A stretch of DNA of 43,435 nucleotides from Clostridiaceae bacterium. Lineage in GTDB: Bacteria; Bacillota; Clostridia; SK-Y3. Positions within the stretch are counted from its first letter, which is position 1. The number at the start of each line of letters is the position of its first letter. Below are positions 1-8,346 of this stretch, piece by piece. The stretch spans positions 1-43,435 of the forward strand of contig JAAYHJ010000065.1 in the NCBI GenBank assembly GCA_012735465.1, read 5' to 3'. The translations under genes were made by a program, and so were the position numbers. Under the pieces are notes generated by a model, which saw nothing but the letters and a program-made list of their open reading frames with translations, was not told where the DNA came from and ran no database searches.

Positions 1-60
1 GAATATCCAAGAAGAATGTTTGGTTATAGGTCAGCCATAGAAATGGCGGTATATACATAG
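1..60 (+). CDS. IS30-type transposase, C-terminal tail (partial)
   Basis: Frame 1 is open from the window edge to TAG at 58-60 and encodes 19 residues, EYPRRMFGYRSAIEMAVYT. A Pro-Arg-Arg followed by a Gly-Tyr-x-Ser step close to the stop is typical of the end of IS30-family DDE transposases. The rest of the gene, including any catalytic residues, lies upstream of the window, so I cannot tell whether it is intact. The family call rests on this short tail and on the IS-like end that follows. IS3-type integrases end in a similar motif and remain an alternative. Confidence 0.5.
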   Translation, partial: EYPRRMFGYRSAIEMAVYT

Positions 61-122
61 AATTTATTCCAATAAGCAATGGATTTACCAAATTTTGCAC
101 GGCATTTAATATTGCAATTTAT
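1..122 (+). mobile_element. Right end of an IS30-like insertion sequence (partial)
   Basis: After the transposase stop come about 60 non-coding bases ending in an AT-rich stretch (99-122) that has the look of an IS30-type terminal repeat and abuts the cotJC terminator. The left end is outside the window, so neither the inverted-repeat pair nor a target duplication can be seen. The right boundary is therefore approximate. Confidence 0.4.
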
Positions 123-124
123 AA

Positions 125-149
125 AAAAAAGGGCTTTTCGCCCTTTTTA
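125..149 (-). terminator. Terminator of the cotJ operon
   Basis: AAAAAGGGC and GCCCTTTTT pair around a TTTTC loop and end in a T-run on the minus strand. The hairpin overlaps the cotJC stop codon (147-149), so termination follows directly on the last codon. The near-symmetric A/T flanks would also stop transcription entering from the insertion sequence on the plus strand. Confidence 0.8.
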
Positions 150-746
150 TTTCATGCCTTCAGGTTTTTTAATCGGGAATACTCTTTGACTATCCAGGTA
201 ATCTCTCACAATTCTCAATGCTTCTCCAAATCGCTGAAAATGTACCACTTCTCTTTGACGGAGGAATTTTAAAGGTTCTATTACATCCGGGTCATCAGCA
301 AGGTTTATGAGCCACTCATAAGTTGCCCGTGCTTTCTCCTCTGCAGCCATATCTTCATACAAGTCAACAATGGGATTCCCCTTAGACTGTATGTATGCTG
401 CCGTAAAAGGATTCCCTGCCGCACTGATAGGATAAATACCCCTGTCGTGATCCGCATAATAGGGATCGAGTCCTGCTGCCTTTATTTGCTCAATACTTGC
501 GCCTTTAATTAGCTGATACACCATGCTGCCTATCATTTCCAGGTGGGCCAATTCTTCTGTTCCGATATCATTTAATGTAGCTTTTGCCTGAGGTGTGACC
601 ATTGAAAACCTTTGGCTTAGGTATCTTAGCGATGCAGCCAGTTCACCGTCCGGCCCACCGTATTGTGTAATTATCACCTTTGCCATCCTGGGATCAGGTC
701 TTTTTATTTTAACCGGATACTGTAACTTTTTCTCATATATCCACAT
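147..746 (-). CDS. cotJC: Spore coat protein CotJC, manganese-catalase-like
   Basis: A 199-residue protein of the CotJC family, which is related to dimanganese catalases and forms part of the spore coat. Family-typical ferritin-like helices are visible. A first E-x2-H pair lies at about residues 65-68 (EELAHLE) and a second set (AAEEKA, then REVVHFQ) at about 135-170, consistent with a dinuclear metal site. The start has an upstream GGAGAGGAG site inside the end of cotJB. The gene is last in a cotJA-cotJB-cotJC operon with 3-15-base gaps. Expression in the mother cell during sporulation is expected from the family, not read from a promoter here. Confidence 0.95.
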   Translation of the reverse strand: MWIYEKKLQYPVKIKRPDPRMAKVIITQYGGPDGELAASLRYLSQRFSMVTPQAKATLNDIGTEELAHLEMIGSMVYQLIKGASIEQIKAAGLDPYYADHDRGIYPISAAGNPFTAAYIQSKGNPIVDLYEDMAAEEKARATYEWLINLADDPDVIEPLKFLRQREVVHFQRFGEALRIVRDYLDSQRVFPIKKPEGMK

Positions 747-749
747 GTA

Positions 750-1031
750 TTAGCACTCCTCTCCTGCGAGCTCAAAATTAAATTCATAGCTCCAAGGCCA
801 CGGGTTATTAATCCACTGCCATGGATAACAGCTTGTCGAATGATAAGCCGTCAATGGGCCATACAGGCTTTCATACTGATTTTTTAGCATCCTCGACTGC
901 ATTACGGCGGCATTATACCGCATGAGTGCATTTTGATCATAGGGGTGCGTATTTAAATACAGGTTCAAATCCACAATAGTAAAATCCAAAGCCATTATCT
1001 GTTTCAAAAGTTCATCCCTATTCATGTCCAT
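750..1031 (-). CDS. cotJB: Spore coat protein CotJB
   Basis: A 93-residue protein matching CotJB in length and composition: an N-terminal helix starting near the MDMNRDELL segment, then a Tyr/Trp-rich tail with PWQW and PWPW motifs. It is a coat component usually co-deposited with CotJA and CotJC. AAGGAGG lies 8 bases before the ATG. The stop is 3 bases before cotJC, implying translational coupling. No enzymatic role is known, and none is implied by the sequence. Confidence 0.93.
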   Translation of the reverse strand: MDMNRDELLKQIMALDFTIVDLNLYLNTHPYDQNALMRYNAAVMQSRMLKNQYESLYGPLTAYHSTSCYPWQWINNPWPWSYEFNFELAGEEC

Positions 1032-1046
1032 TGTATTGCCTCCTTT

Positions 1047-1322
1047 TTATTCATACTCCGGCGGTCTGCTTCTTTTATCTACCCCCGTATAAGGGCTGTA
1101 TAGTTCAGGAAAAATCGTACCTTTCTTTAATCCTTCAATTGGTGAGAACAGATTACACATGTTCTGAAAAGGTACATATGCGTTTGCCAGTTTTACATTT
1201 CTGATAACGGTTTCCTGCGGTATACAGGGCTGCCCCGGCATACATGGCATTCCCGGCATAGGCTGAACATGCTGGAAAGGCATTTCATGCTCACGCGGGT
1301 CTGGGATTCTCCTATCCTTCAT
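1047..1322 (-). CDS. cotJA: Spore coat-associated protein CotJA
   Basis: The 91-residue product begins MKDRRIP and carries a Pro/Met/Cys-rich segment (residues about 18-36, with repeated PGMPCMPGQP-like units) before the conserved CotJA core (LANAYVPFQ, then FPEL and PY). The open frame extends 28 codons further upstream, but AAGGAGGTTA at 1331-1340 sits correctly only for the ATG at 1320-1322, and the extension is hydrophobic and unlike the family. It is the first gene of the cotJ operon. CotJA is needed with CotJC for coat assembly in Bacillus. The Cys-Met-Pro repeats could crosslink or bind metal, which is inference. Confidence 0.9.
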   Translation of the reverse strand: MKDRRIPDPREHEMPFQHVQPMPGMPCMPGQPCIPQETVIRNVKLANAYVPFQNMCNLFSPIEGLKKGTIFPELYSPYTGVDKRSRPPEYE

Positions 1323-1389
1323 AATGTTATTAACCTCCTTATTACTAAAAAATACTACATACCTTAGGCTGTCAATGCATATCAAAGCC

Positions 1390-1403
1390 AATACTATAGT
1401 ATT
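1390..1403. promoter_or_regulatory. Perfect 14-base palindrome upstream of cotJA
   Basis: AATACTATAGTATT is a perfect inverted repeat lying about 70 bases before the cotJA start, in the gap between the cupin gene and cotJA. It could be an operator for a sporulation regulator or a chance AT palindrome. I see no second copy in front of the cupin gene. Confidence 0.25.
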
Positions 1404-1441
1404 CAAGAGTATCGAAATCTGTTAACGTTTTAAAAGTTATA

Positions 1442-1978
1442 TCAGGAATGTTCGGCATCTTTTTTTGTTTTATGAACCGTACCATGTGGATGTTCCGGGG
1501 GAGCATAGATAGAGTATAGTTTAAGCGGTGTTATTCCTGTATTAATAAGGTTGTGCCATTTGCCTGCCGGTATAAATATTACATAATCCTCATATACATT
1601 CTTTTGGAAGGATAAATTATCCTTACTATCACCCATCTTTACAAGACCTTGCCCCTCCTCGATGCGTATAAATTGATCTACATCCGGGTGAAGTTCCAAG
1701 CCTATATCATCTCCAACATTTATGCTCATAAGGGTTAGTTGCAGGTGCTTTCCTGTCCATAAGGCAGTGCGAAAATTATTGTTTTGTTCTGCAGCCTCTT
1801 CAATATTAACAACAAAGGGCTCAGGTCCATAATCCTTAAGCTCAAGGGGTTGTTTCCCATAACCAGGGTAATATATGGGGATATCATTCCAGTAAGGAAA
1901 GTTATAATTGTATGGATTGTATATTGGGCTGTTATAATAAAAAACAAAGGGATATACACCATAGTTTTTACTGTACAT
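1442..1978 (-). CDS. Cupin-domain protein with Tyr/Asn/Pro-rich N-terminus, probably spore-associated
   Basis: A 178-residue protein. Residues 1-45 are a low-complexity Tyr/Pro/Asn stretch (PIYNPYNYN, YWNDIPIYYPGYG) resembling coat or exosporium proteins. Residues about 65-165 form one cupin barrel: motif 1 has GLELHPDVDQF followed by EEG, and motif 2 has PAGKWHNLIN, giving His, Glu/Gln and His as candidate metal ligands. A ribosome site (AGAGGTAG) precedes the ATG. It is upstream of and co-directional with cotJA, separated by about 120 bases. Similar cupins are known in clostridial spore formers, but substrate and reaction are not evident. A structural coat role is inferred from the N-terminus and neighbours. 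Confidence 0.8.
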   Translation of the reverse strand: MYSKNYGVYPFVFYYNSPIYNPYNYNFPYWNDIPIYYPGYGKQPLELKDYGPEPFVVNIEEAAEQNNNFRTALWTGKHLQLTLMSINVGDDIGLELHPDVDQFIRIEEGQGLVKMGDSKDNLSFQKNVYEDYVIFIPAGKWHNLINTGITPLKLYSIYAPPEHPHGTVHKTKKDAEHS

Positions 1979-2060
1979 ATCTCTACCTCTTTCATATATT
2001 TTTATTCATTAGCATCATATGTTTTATTCAATAAAAATGTGTACTATAGAGGTTAATATA

Positions 2061-2092
2061 AAAAAAACACCTTGTAATCGGTGTTTTTTTTT
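2061..2092 (-). terminator. Terminator after the chemoreceptor gene
   Basis: AAAAAAACACC (2061-2071) pairs with GGTGTTTTTTT (2080-2090) around an 8-base loop. Read on the minus strand it ends in a T-run. It lies 42 bases beyond the chemoreceptor stop and isolates it from the cupin gene. A-tracts on both sides make it potentially bidirectional. Confidence 0.8.
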
Positions 2093-2133
2093 ATTTAATA
2101 TGTGTTCCATGCGTAATATGTATTCCATGTGCA

Positions 2134-3891
2134 TTATTCTAACTCTGCCGGTTCCGGCGGCAATTCAAATTTATCTATCAATTCTTTTAATTCAAGAACA
2201 AAACTATCCAGCTTCCGACCAATATTATTAATGCTGGACATTGTATTGCTAACCTCCACTGTCGTGGCAGAAGTTTGCTGTGTACTGGCCGCATATTCTT
2301 GTGAAATACTGGATACTCTCGACCCGATACTCATAACGGTGAAACGACTGCTTTCTATATTCTTAATTACCGAATCAAGATTTGCTATTTCCATGTTTAT
2401 TTTGTTTAAAGTCCTGACTATAGCAATATACTTATCCTTTGTATCATTTACACTTGCCGTCTGGGCCGAAACAGCGCCCTTAAGTATATTGCTCTGCTCC
2501 ATTATGCTATTGATGCTGCTTTTTAGCTCTTCTATTACAGCTTGTATTATTTTAATTGACTTTTCGGACTGTTCCGAAAGCTGGCGAATCTCATCTGCAA
2601 CTACTGCAAATCCCCTTCCGGATTCCCCCGCCCTTGCTGCTTCAATTGCAGCGTTTAACGCTAATAGTTTCGTTCTTTGCACAATAGCTGAAATAAGCGA
2701 ACTGGCATTAACAATCTTACCTGCATTTGCATGGGTCGTATTAATGCTGTTAAATATGGATTGGAACGAGTTCTCATTTTTCAGGGTAATCTCTTCAAGG
2801 TGATTCACGCTTTTCAGACCTTCTTCGCTGGCAGCTTTTATTTGCAAGCTTGCCTGCGAAAGCTCGTTGGAGCTTAATCTTCCCTTATTAACCGCATCCC
2901 CCAGAATAGCAATCTCCTCAACAAGCTGTCTTGAATCCTCCGCCTGTTGTGCAGCCCCACTTGCAACATCCTCCATATTTTTAGATATTTCATTCATTGA
3001 GGCCGAAACATCGTTGGAATTACGAATCATTATGCTGGAGGCATTTGCCAGGCTATCTGCATAATGGCTTAACTTTGCAACTATTCCCCTCAAAGAATAA
3101 ATTAAAATAGATATGGACCTTGACAGATCCCCTAACTCATCCTTGCTGTCTATAATGTGCGGTTCAAAGGCTAAATTATTCATTGCAAGGGCATTCATAT
3201 CATCGGTAAGTTTCAATATATTGTTTCTTAAATAGTTTATAATAATAACTGCAAACGATAACATTACTAAGAATAATACCAGTATAAAAATGGTACTTTG
3301 AATTATTGTAACTGAAACGGATTTTTCAATAGCATTTGTACAATGAACACTAAACTCTTCCAATATATCAGTCATGTAGTTTAAATAGTCAATTGCATAG
3401 TCGAAAGCTTCTTCCTTGGCCTTTAAATCTCCAATCCCGGTTTCAGGGTCATAGGCCTCCTCCCATTCTTTAAATCCGGAACGAAAAATATCATTCAGCT
3501 CATATAAGGTGTATTTGGGACCGGAAAACTTAAAATCAACAAGCATGGGATTATTCCTTAGATTTGCAAGAGCTTTATCTATTTCTTCCAATACCTTGCC
3601 TTTCTTAAAATTATATTCTCTCAGTAAAGCCTTTCTTCCCTCTTCATCAAGACGGGAACCTGATAACGCCAGCGTTCTTTCTGCAAGCATAGCTTGATAA
3701 AAAGACCTTTCTGCATTTAATATAAGGCGTGTATTGACATATACTTCATCATAATAGGTTTTCCTGGTCAGATTATTAATCTTTTTTGATTGAAAGCTGA
3801 TCTGGAAAAGAAAAAAAATTGTCATGATAAATGTGGGTATTAATATTAACCAGAGTTTAGTAGCAACTTTACCGTTACGTAGAAAATGCAT
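2134..3891 (-). CDS. Methyl-accepting chemotaxis protein
   Basis: A 585-residue transmembrane chemoreceptor. Residues 12-33 form the first membrane helix. Residues 34-190 are an extracytoplasmic, mostly helical sensor resembling four-helix-bundle sensors. Residues 193-220 form the second helix, followed by a HAMP-like linker (about 221-270). The cytoplasmic hairpin tip at about 407-440 carries the conserved [13 protein letters not shown] and [10 protein letters not shown] segments that bind CheA and CheW. The tip has QRTKLLALN where QTNLLALN is usual. No C-terminal CheR-docking pentapeptide is visible. The gene stands alone, divergent from the hyd operon, and no che or flagellar genes are in the window. 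The ligand is unknown. Confidence 0.93.
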   Translation of the reverse strand: MHFLRNGKVATKLWLILIPTFIMTIFFLFQISFQSKKINNLTRKTYYDEVYVNTRLILNAERSFYQAMLAERTLALSGSRLDEEGRKALLREYNFKKGKVLEEIDKALANLRNNPMLVDFKFSGPKYTLYELNDIFRSGFKEWEEAYDPETGIGDLKAKEEAFDYAIDYLNYMTDILEEFSVHCTNAIEKSVSVTIIQSTIFILVLFLVMLSFAVIIINYLRNNILKLTDDMNALAMNNLAFEPHIIDSKDELGDLSRSISILIYSLRGIVAKLSHYADSLANASSIMIRNSNDVSASMNEISKNMEDVASGAAQQAEDSRQLVEEIAILGDAVNKGRLSSNELSQASLQIKAASEEGLKSVNHLEEITLKNENSFQSIFNSINTTHANAGKIVNASSLISAIVQRTKLLALNAAIEAARAGESGRGFAVVADEIRQLSEQSEKSIKIIQAVIEELKSSINSIMEQSNILKGAVSAQTASVNDTKDKYIAIVRTLNKINMEIANLDSVIKNIESSRFTVMSIGSRVSSISQEYAASTQQTSATTVEVSNTMSSINNIGRKLDSFVLELKELIDKFELPPEPAELE

Positions 3892-4086
3892 AATTTATAC
3901 CCCTCTCTTTTATGTAAATTATATAAATGTTCTATTAATAAAATATCATGACTATAAATATATTGTCAAACAATACCTAACATAATATAAAAATTTTTCT
4001 TAAAATTCTCCTATTTTTTGTTATTTTCTCATATTATTAAATTGTTGCATTACAATAACAAAACAAGGTTCTATTTCCAATTAACA

Positions 4087-4115
4087 TTGACATTTATTTA
4101 ACATTATGTTATTAT
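4087..4115 (+). promoter_or_regulatory. Sigma-A-type promoter of the hyd maturation operon
   Basis: TTGACA (4087-4092), a 17-base spacer and TATTAT (4110-4115) form a near-consensus vegetative promoter. Initiation about 7 bases later (around 4122) would give a leader of about 178 bases before the first start codon. This start places the whole hairpin series at 4128-4258 inside the transcript. Confidence 0.75.
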
Positions 4116-4121
4116 TTATTT

Positions 4122-4265
4122 ACCTGAGTTAAGAGTTTTTCTCTTAACGAAGCCAATAAAAAATGAATAACAGGGTAAGCCATTTCTAACACTGAAATTT
4201 TTTAAAGTGAAAGATACAATGGTCTGTAAATGAGGATAATTGCGTCTTTTACAGACGCTTTTTTT
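4122..4265 (+). promoter_or_regulatory. Riboswitch-like attenuation leader of the hyd operon
   Basis: The predicted leader RNA contains four pairings. (1) An 8-bp hairpin has GTTAAGAG (4128-4135) with CTCTTAAC (4141-4148). (2) A long-range stem pairs ACAG (4170-4173) with CTGT (4224-4227) and CCATT (4180-4184) with AATGG (4218-4222). It encloses a CACT/AGTG hairpin (4190-4193, 4206-4209). (3) A 9-bp stem has GTCTGTAAA (4222-4230) with TTTACAGAC (4248-4256). (4) A terminator is at 4242-4265. Stem 2 competes with stem 3 for 4222-4227, and stem 3 competes with the terminator. That is the layout of a transcriptional OFF switch. I recognise no known aptamer consensus in it. The ligand, or a protein partner, is unknown. 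Confidence 0.55.
4242..4265 (+). terminator. Intrinsic terminator in the hyd leader
   Basis: GCGTCT (4242-4247) pairs with AGACGC (4253-4258) around TTTAC, followed directly by seven T. It lies between the promoter and the first gene, 35 bases before the start codon. It therefore acts as an attenuator rather than an end-of-operon signal; nothing upstream on this strand needs terminating. Confidence 0.8.
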
Positions 4266-4299
4266 AATATTTTCCCTTGATAAGGAGGTTTACTAAAAC

Positions 4300-4569
4300 A
4301 TGGAAACAAGGGTAGCCGTAATAGGAATAATTGTAGAAAACAAGGACTCGGTTGAAAAGCTGAATGCCATTCTCCATGAATACAGCGAATATATAATAGG
4401 AAGAATAGGTATTCCCTACCGTGAAAAGAAAATCAATATAATTAGCATTGCCATCGACGCCCCCCAGGATATAATAAGCGCGTTATCCGGAAAAATAGGC
4501 AGGCTAAAGGGCGTCAGCGCAAAAACAGCCTATTCAAATATTATTACAAAAGCAGGTAACAGCCTATGA
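4300..4569 (+). CDS. TM1266-type iron-only hydrogenase system regulator
   Basis: An 89-residue small protein with a ferredoxin-like/ACT-type alpha-beta fold pattern: METRVAVIGIIVE opens a first strand, a helix follows, then GRIGIPYREKKINIISIAID and a final GVSAKTAYSNI strand. This matches the TM1266 family named as the putative iron-only hydrogenase system regulator, related to the NikR C-terminal domain but without a DNA-binding part. AAGGAGG lies 10 bases before the ATG. Its stop overlaps the hydE start (ATGA). It may bind a small effector and modulate hydrogenase assembly. A regulatory role is a family label rather than proven. Confidence 0.88.
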   Translation: METRVAVIGIIVENKDSVEKLNAILHEYSEYIIGRIGIPYREKKINIISIAIDAPQDIISALSGKIGRLKGVSAKTAYSNIITKAGNSL

Positions 4570-5612
4570 TTATGATTAACCTAATTGACAAGCTTTCAAG
4601 AGAAAATAACTTGACCCGGGATGAACTGCATTTTCTTATCGAAAACCGCACTAAAGAAACAGCAGAATATTTATTTGAAAAAGCCAGGCAGGCACGCATC
4701 CAAAACTACGGATATGATGTTTATATGCGCGGCCTTATTGAATTTACAAATTACTGCAAAAATGATTGCTATTACTGCGGGATAAGAAAAAGCAATCGTA
4801 ATGCCGATAGGTATCGCCTGACCAAGGAGCAGATACTCCACTGCTGCGCCGTGGGCTATGAACTGGGCTTTCGTACCTTCGTGCTTCAGGGGGGCGAGGA
4901 TGGCTATTACAGGGATGATATTATTGCCGATATCGTTAGCACCATTAAAACAAATTATCCTGATTGTGCCATTACCCTTTCAATAGGGGAAAGAAGTTAT
5001 GAAAGTTATAAATTGTTCTTCGAAGCAGGAGCTGAAAGGTACCTCCTCCGCCATGAAACAGCAAACCTTGAGCATTATTCAAAGCTTCATCCTTCAAACC
5101 TTTCTCTTGAAAACAGAAAACAGTGCTTATACAATCTAAAGGAAATAGGCTACCAGGTAGGATGCGGTTTTATGGTAGGTTCACCTTTTCAGACTATTGA
5201 CTGCATTGTTGAAGATTTACTTTTCATAAAAGAATTCCGTCCGCACATGGTGGGTATCGGTCCCTTTATACCCCATAAGGACACGCCTTTTGAAGGCAAA
5301 CCAGCCGGTACGTTGGAATTAACATTATTCTTATTGGGTATCATACGCCTTTTACTTCCCGGGAGCCTAATTCCTGCCACCACCGCATTAGGCACCATTC
5401 ATCCTAGGGGCCGGGAACTGGGCATTCTTGCAGGAGCAAATGTTGTGATGCCCAATCTTTCCCCTGCTGACGTAAGAAAGAAATACATGCTTTACGATAA
5501 TAAAATATGCACTGGGGATGAAGCGGCAGAATGCAGGATGTGCTTGCAAAGGCGTATAGAAAGTATTGGGTACAGATTAGTCGTATCAAGAGGGGACTGT
5601 AAATATATATAA
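4566..5612 (+). CDS. hydE: [FeFe] hydrogenase H-cluster radical SAM maturase HydE
   Basis: A 348-residue radical-SAM enzyme that helps make the dithiolate-bridged diiron subcluster of [FeFe] hydrogenase, acting on an iron-cysteine precursor supplied by HydG. The radical-SAM cluster motif C-x3-C-x2-C is at C64, C68 and C71 (CKNDCYYC), inside a TIM barrel with FVLQGGEDG as the SAM-binding glycine motif at about residues 111-119. Length and the N-terminal helical cap match the HydE family rather than biotin synthase, and no bio genes are nearby. Translation is coupled to the regulator by the ATGA overlap. An alternative ATG two codons later is possible. Confidence 0.95.
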   Translation: MIMINLIDKLSRENNLTRDELHFLIENRTKETAEYLFEKARQARIQNYGYDVYMRGLIEFTNYCKNDCYYCGIRKSNRNADRYRLTKEQILHCCAVGYELGFRTFVLQGGEDGYYRDDIIADIVSTIKTNYPDCAITLSIGERSYESYKLFFEAGAERYLLRHETANLEHYSKLHPSNLSLENRKQCLYNLKEIGYQVGCGFMVGSPFQTIDCIVEDLLFIKEFRPHMVGIGPFIPHKDTPFEGKPAGTLELTLFLLGIIRLLLPGSLIPATTALGTIHPRGRELGILAGANVVMPNLSPADVRKKYMLYDNKICTGDEAAECRMCLQRRIESIGYRLVVSRGDCKYI

Positions 5613-5685
5613 AAACTACTAATGAGGAAGATGCCTTATTACTTATTAAAAGCGGGTATCTGACTCAGAAGAAAGGAGAATAATC

Positions 5686-7104
5686 ATGTATAATCCAAAA
5701 TCATTAAAAGCAGAAGAATTTATTGATCATGAAGAAGTATTGGCATCCATTGAATACGGGGAAAAGTACAAGAATAATGTGGAGGTTATCGATGAGATAA
5801 TAGAAAAGGCAAAGCTGCGCAAGGGCCTTAACCACAGGGAAGCCTCCGTATTACTTGCATGCGAAATCCCTGAAAAAATCAATGAGGTTTATGAACTTGC
5901 TGAACAGATTAAAAAAGACTTTTACGGCAATAGGATCGTTTTGTTTGCACCTTTGTACCTGTCAAATTACTGTGTCAACGGATGTGTTTACTGTCCTTAT
6001 CACCGTCAGAATAAACACATAACAAGGAAAAAACTTTCGCAGGAAGATATTGCACGGGAAGTTATTGCTCTTCAAGACATGGGGCATAAGCGCATCGCAA
6101 TTGAATCAGGAGAAGATCCTGTAATGAACCCCATTGAATACATCCTGGAAAGCATTAAAACAATCTACAGCATCAAGCATAAAAACGGTTCAATACGCCG
6201 CGTAAATGTAAACATAGCCGCCACAACCGTTGAAAATTACAGAAAGCTAAAAGAAGCCGGTATAGGAACATATGTATTGTTCCAGGAAACATACAATAAA
6301 GAAAGCTATGAAAAACTTCATCCGACAGGACCCAAGCATGATTATGCATATCATACGGAAGCAATGGACAGGGCTATGCAAGGTGGAATAGATGATGTGG
6401 GTTTGGGAGTCTTATTTGGACTGGAATCCTATAAATACGAGTTTGCTGCGCTCCTGATGCATGCTGAACACTTGGAAGCAGTGTATGGTGTAGGGCCCCA
6501 TACCATAAGCGTACCGCGTATAAAACCTGCCGATGACATTGATCCCAACGCCTTTGACAATGCCATCAGTGATGATATTTTTGAAAAAATATGTGCATGT
6601 ATACGTGTAGCAGTTCCCTATACCGGAATGATCATTTCTACAAGGGAAAGCAAAGCCGTTAGGGAAAAAGTGCTTCGGCTTGGTGTTTCCCAGATAAGCG
6701 GAGGTTCAAGAACCAGCGTTGGCGGTTACTGCGAACCTGAGCCGGAAGACGAAAACTCGGCACAATTTGAGGTAAGCGACAGGCGAACCCTTGACGAAGT
6801 CGTAAGATGGCTTATGGAAAACGGTTATATACCGAGCTTCTGCACCGCCTGTTATCGTGAAGGCAGAACCGGCGATCGGTTCATGAGACTTTGTAAGAAC
6901 GGACAAATTCAAAATTGCTGCCATCCAAATGCACTCATGACATTGCAGGAATATCTCGAAGACTATGCTTCCCCCGAAACCAAGGAAATCGGAGAAACCC
7001 TAATAAACAGGGAAATAAACAATATCCCTAAGGAGAAAGTCAGAAGAATAGTTAAAGAAAACCTTGTTAATATAAAAAACGGCCAGAGAGACTTCAGATT
7101 ATAG
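5686..7104 (+). CDS. hydG: [FeFe] hydrogenase H-cluster radical SAM maturase HydG (tyrosine lyase)
   Basis: A 472-residue enzyme that splits tyrosine into p-cresol and dehydroglycine and converts the latter to the CO and CN- ligands of the H-cluster. The radical-SAM motif C-x3-C-x2-C is at C96, C100 and C103 (CVNGCVYC). The C-terminal cluster motif C-x2-C-x22-C is complete at C386, C389 and C412; it binds the auxiliary cluster with the dangler iron where CO and CN- assemble. This tail separates it from the thiamine enzyme ThiH. AAAGGAG precedes the ATG at the usual distance. It follows hydE by 73 bases and precedes hydF by 12. Confidence 0.97.
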   Translation: MYNPKSLKAEEFIDHEEVLASIEYGEKYKNNVEVIDEIIEKAKLRKGLNHREASVLLACEIPEKINEVYELAEQIKKDFYGNRIVLFAPLYLSNYCVNGCVYCPYHRQNKHITRKKLSQEDIAREVIALQDMGHKRIAIESGEDPVMNPIEYILESIKTIYSIKHKNGSIRRVNVNIAATTVENYRKLKEAGIGTYVLFQETYNKESYEKLHPTGPKHDYAYHTEAMDRAMQGGIDDVGLGVLFGLESYKYEFAALLMHAEHLEAVYGVGPHTISVPRIKPADDIDPNAFDNAISDDIFEKICACIRVAVPYTGMIISTRESKAVREKVLRLGVSQISGGSRTSVGGYCEPEPEDENSAQFEVSDRRTLDEVVRWLMENGYIPSFCTACYREGRTGDRFMRLCKNGQIQNCCHPNALMTLQEYLEDYASPETKEIGETLINREINNIPKEKVRRIVKENLVNIKNGQRDFRL

Positions 7105-7116
7105 GGGGGAAGTATC

Positions 7117-8316
7117 ATGGGACTTAATGACACACCATCTGCCAACAGAATACATATAGGCTTTTTCGGAAGACGAAATGCAGGAAAATCAAGCGTGGTT
7201 AATGCTGTAACCCAACAGGAAATGTCCTTGGTATCGGATATAAAAGGTACTACCACCGATCCCGTATACAAGTCCATGGAATTGCTTCCCCTGGGCCCGG
7301 TGATGATTATTGACACTCCGGGTTTTGACGATGAAGGTGCACTGGGAGAATTGCGAGTCAAAAGAACAAAGCAAGTTTTAAACAAAACCGATGTTGCTGT
7401 ACTTGTGGTTGACACATCCGTAGGGAAAACGGAAACGGATCTTGAACTTATTAAATTGTTTGAAGAAAAAAACATTAACTATATTGTCGCATACAATAAA
7501 AGCGACCTTGTTGAGAACCTCCCTGCCATAAACAATGACAATGAGTTGTATATCAGTGCAAAAGAAAAAACTGGGATTCATGAGCTTAAAGAAAAAATTG
7601 CATCCCTATCAGTAACGGGACAAACAAATTTAAGAATTGTCGGGGATTTGATTAAACCACTGGATTTTGTAGTGCTTGTGACACCCATTGACAGCGCTGC
7701 ACCAAAGGGAAGATTAATCCTTCCACAGCAGCAGACAATACGGGATATTTTAGATTCAGGCGCAACCGCAATAGTTGTAAAAGAGTTTGAACTGGCGGAT
7801 ACTTTAAAGAACCTTGGCAAGAAACCTGTCCTTGTCATTACCGACAGTCAGGCCTTTGAAAAAGTAGCAAGGGACACCCCAAAGGACATACCAATGACAT
7901 CCTTCTCCATTTTGATGGCAAGGTATAAAGGGTTTCTTGAGACAGCCGTAAAAGGGGTTTATACAATAGAAAAACTGGAGGACGGAGATACCATATTGAT
8001 TTCCGAAGGTTGTACGCATCACCGGCAATGTGATGATATAGGAAGCGTTAAAATTCCAAGATGGATAAATAATTATACAAAAAAACAAATTAACTTTGAA
8101 TTTTCATCGGGTATGGGTTTCCCGGAAGACTTATCCAAGTATAAGCTGATAATACACTGTGGCGGCTGCATGCTAAACGAACGGGAAGTAAAATACAGGG
8201 TTAAATGTGCCCTTGAGCAAAATATTCCAATAACAAATTACGGAATTTTAATTGCTTACCTGAAGGGAATCTTGAAGCGAAGCCTTGAAATTTTCCCTCA
8301 TCTGGCTATAAACTAG
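7117..8316 (+). CDS. hydF: [FeFe] hydrogenase maturation GTPase HydF
   Basis: A 399-residue scaffold and GTPase that receives the diiron subcluster from HydE and HydG and transfers it to apo-hydrogenase. The N-terminal Era-like G domain (about 10-175) shows the P-loop GRRNAGKS (18-25), the G2 region KGTTTDPV, G3 DTPG and G4 NKSD. A middle dimerization domain follows. The C-terminal cluster domain has C299 and HCGGC (347-351), the Cys ligands of its [4Fe-4S] cluster. Weak GGGGG precedes the ATG. It is the last gene of the operon, followed by a strong terminator. No structural hydrogenase gene lies in the window, so the target is elsewhere. Confidence 0.97.
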   Translation: MGLNDTPSANRIHIGFFGRRNAGKSSVVNAVTQQEMSLVSDIKGTTTDPVYKSMELLPLGPVMIIDTPGFDDEGALGELRVKRTKQVLNKTDVAVLVVDTSVGKTETDLELIKLFEEKNINYIVAYNKSDLVENLPAINNDNELYISAKEKTGIHELKEKIASLSVTGQTNLRIVGDLIKPLDFVVLVTPIDSAAPKGRLILPQQQTIRDILDSGATAIVVKEFELADTLKNLGKKPVLVITDSQAFEKVARDTPKDIPMTSFSILMARYKGFLETAVKGVYTIEKLEDGDTILISEGCTHHRQCDDIGSVKIPRWINNYTKKQINFEFSSGMGFPEDLSKYKLIIHCGGCMLNEREVKYRVKCALEQNIPITNYGILIAYLKGILKRSLEIFPHLAIN

Positions 8317-8346
8317 TATATTTTGACAAAATCCAAGCTCATTAAT

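Noticed and set aside
1047-1406. CotJA starting at the upstream ATG (1406)
   Set aside because: The ribosome site fits only ATG 1322, and the extra 28 residues are hydrophobic and unlike the family.
2129-2803. Long open frame on the plus strand inside the chemoreceptor gene
   Set aside because: It is antisense to the conserved signalling domain, is Ser/Leu/Ile-rich as expected for the complement of coiled-coil coding DNA, and has no ribosome site.
4566-7104. HydE and HydG as biotin synthase (BioB) and thiamine tyrosine lyase (ThiH)
   Set aside because: HydG carries the C-terminal C-x2-C-x22-C cluster motif absent from ThiH, HydF follows directly, the TM1266 regulator leads, and no bio or thi genes are present.
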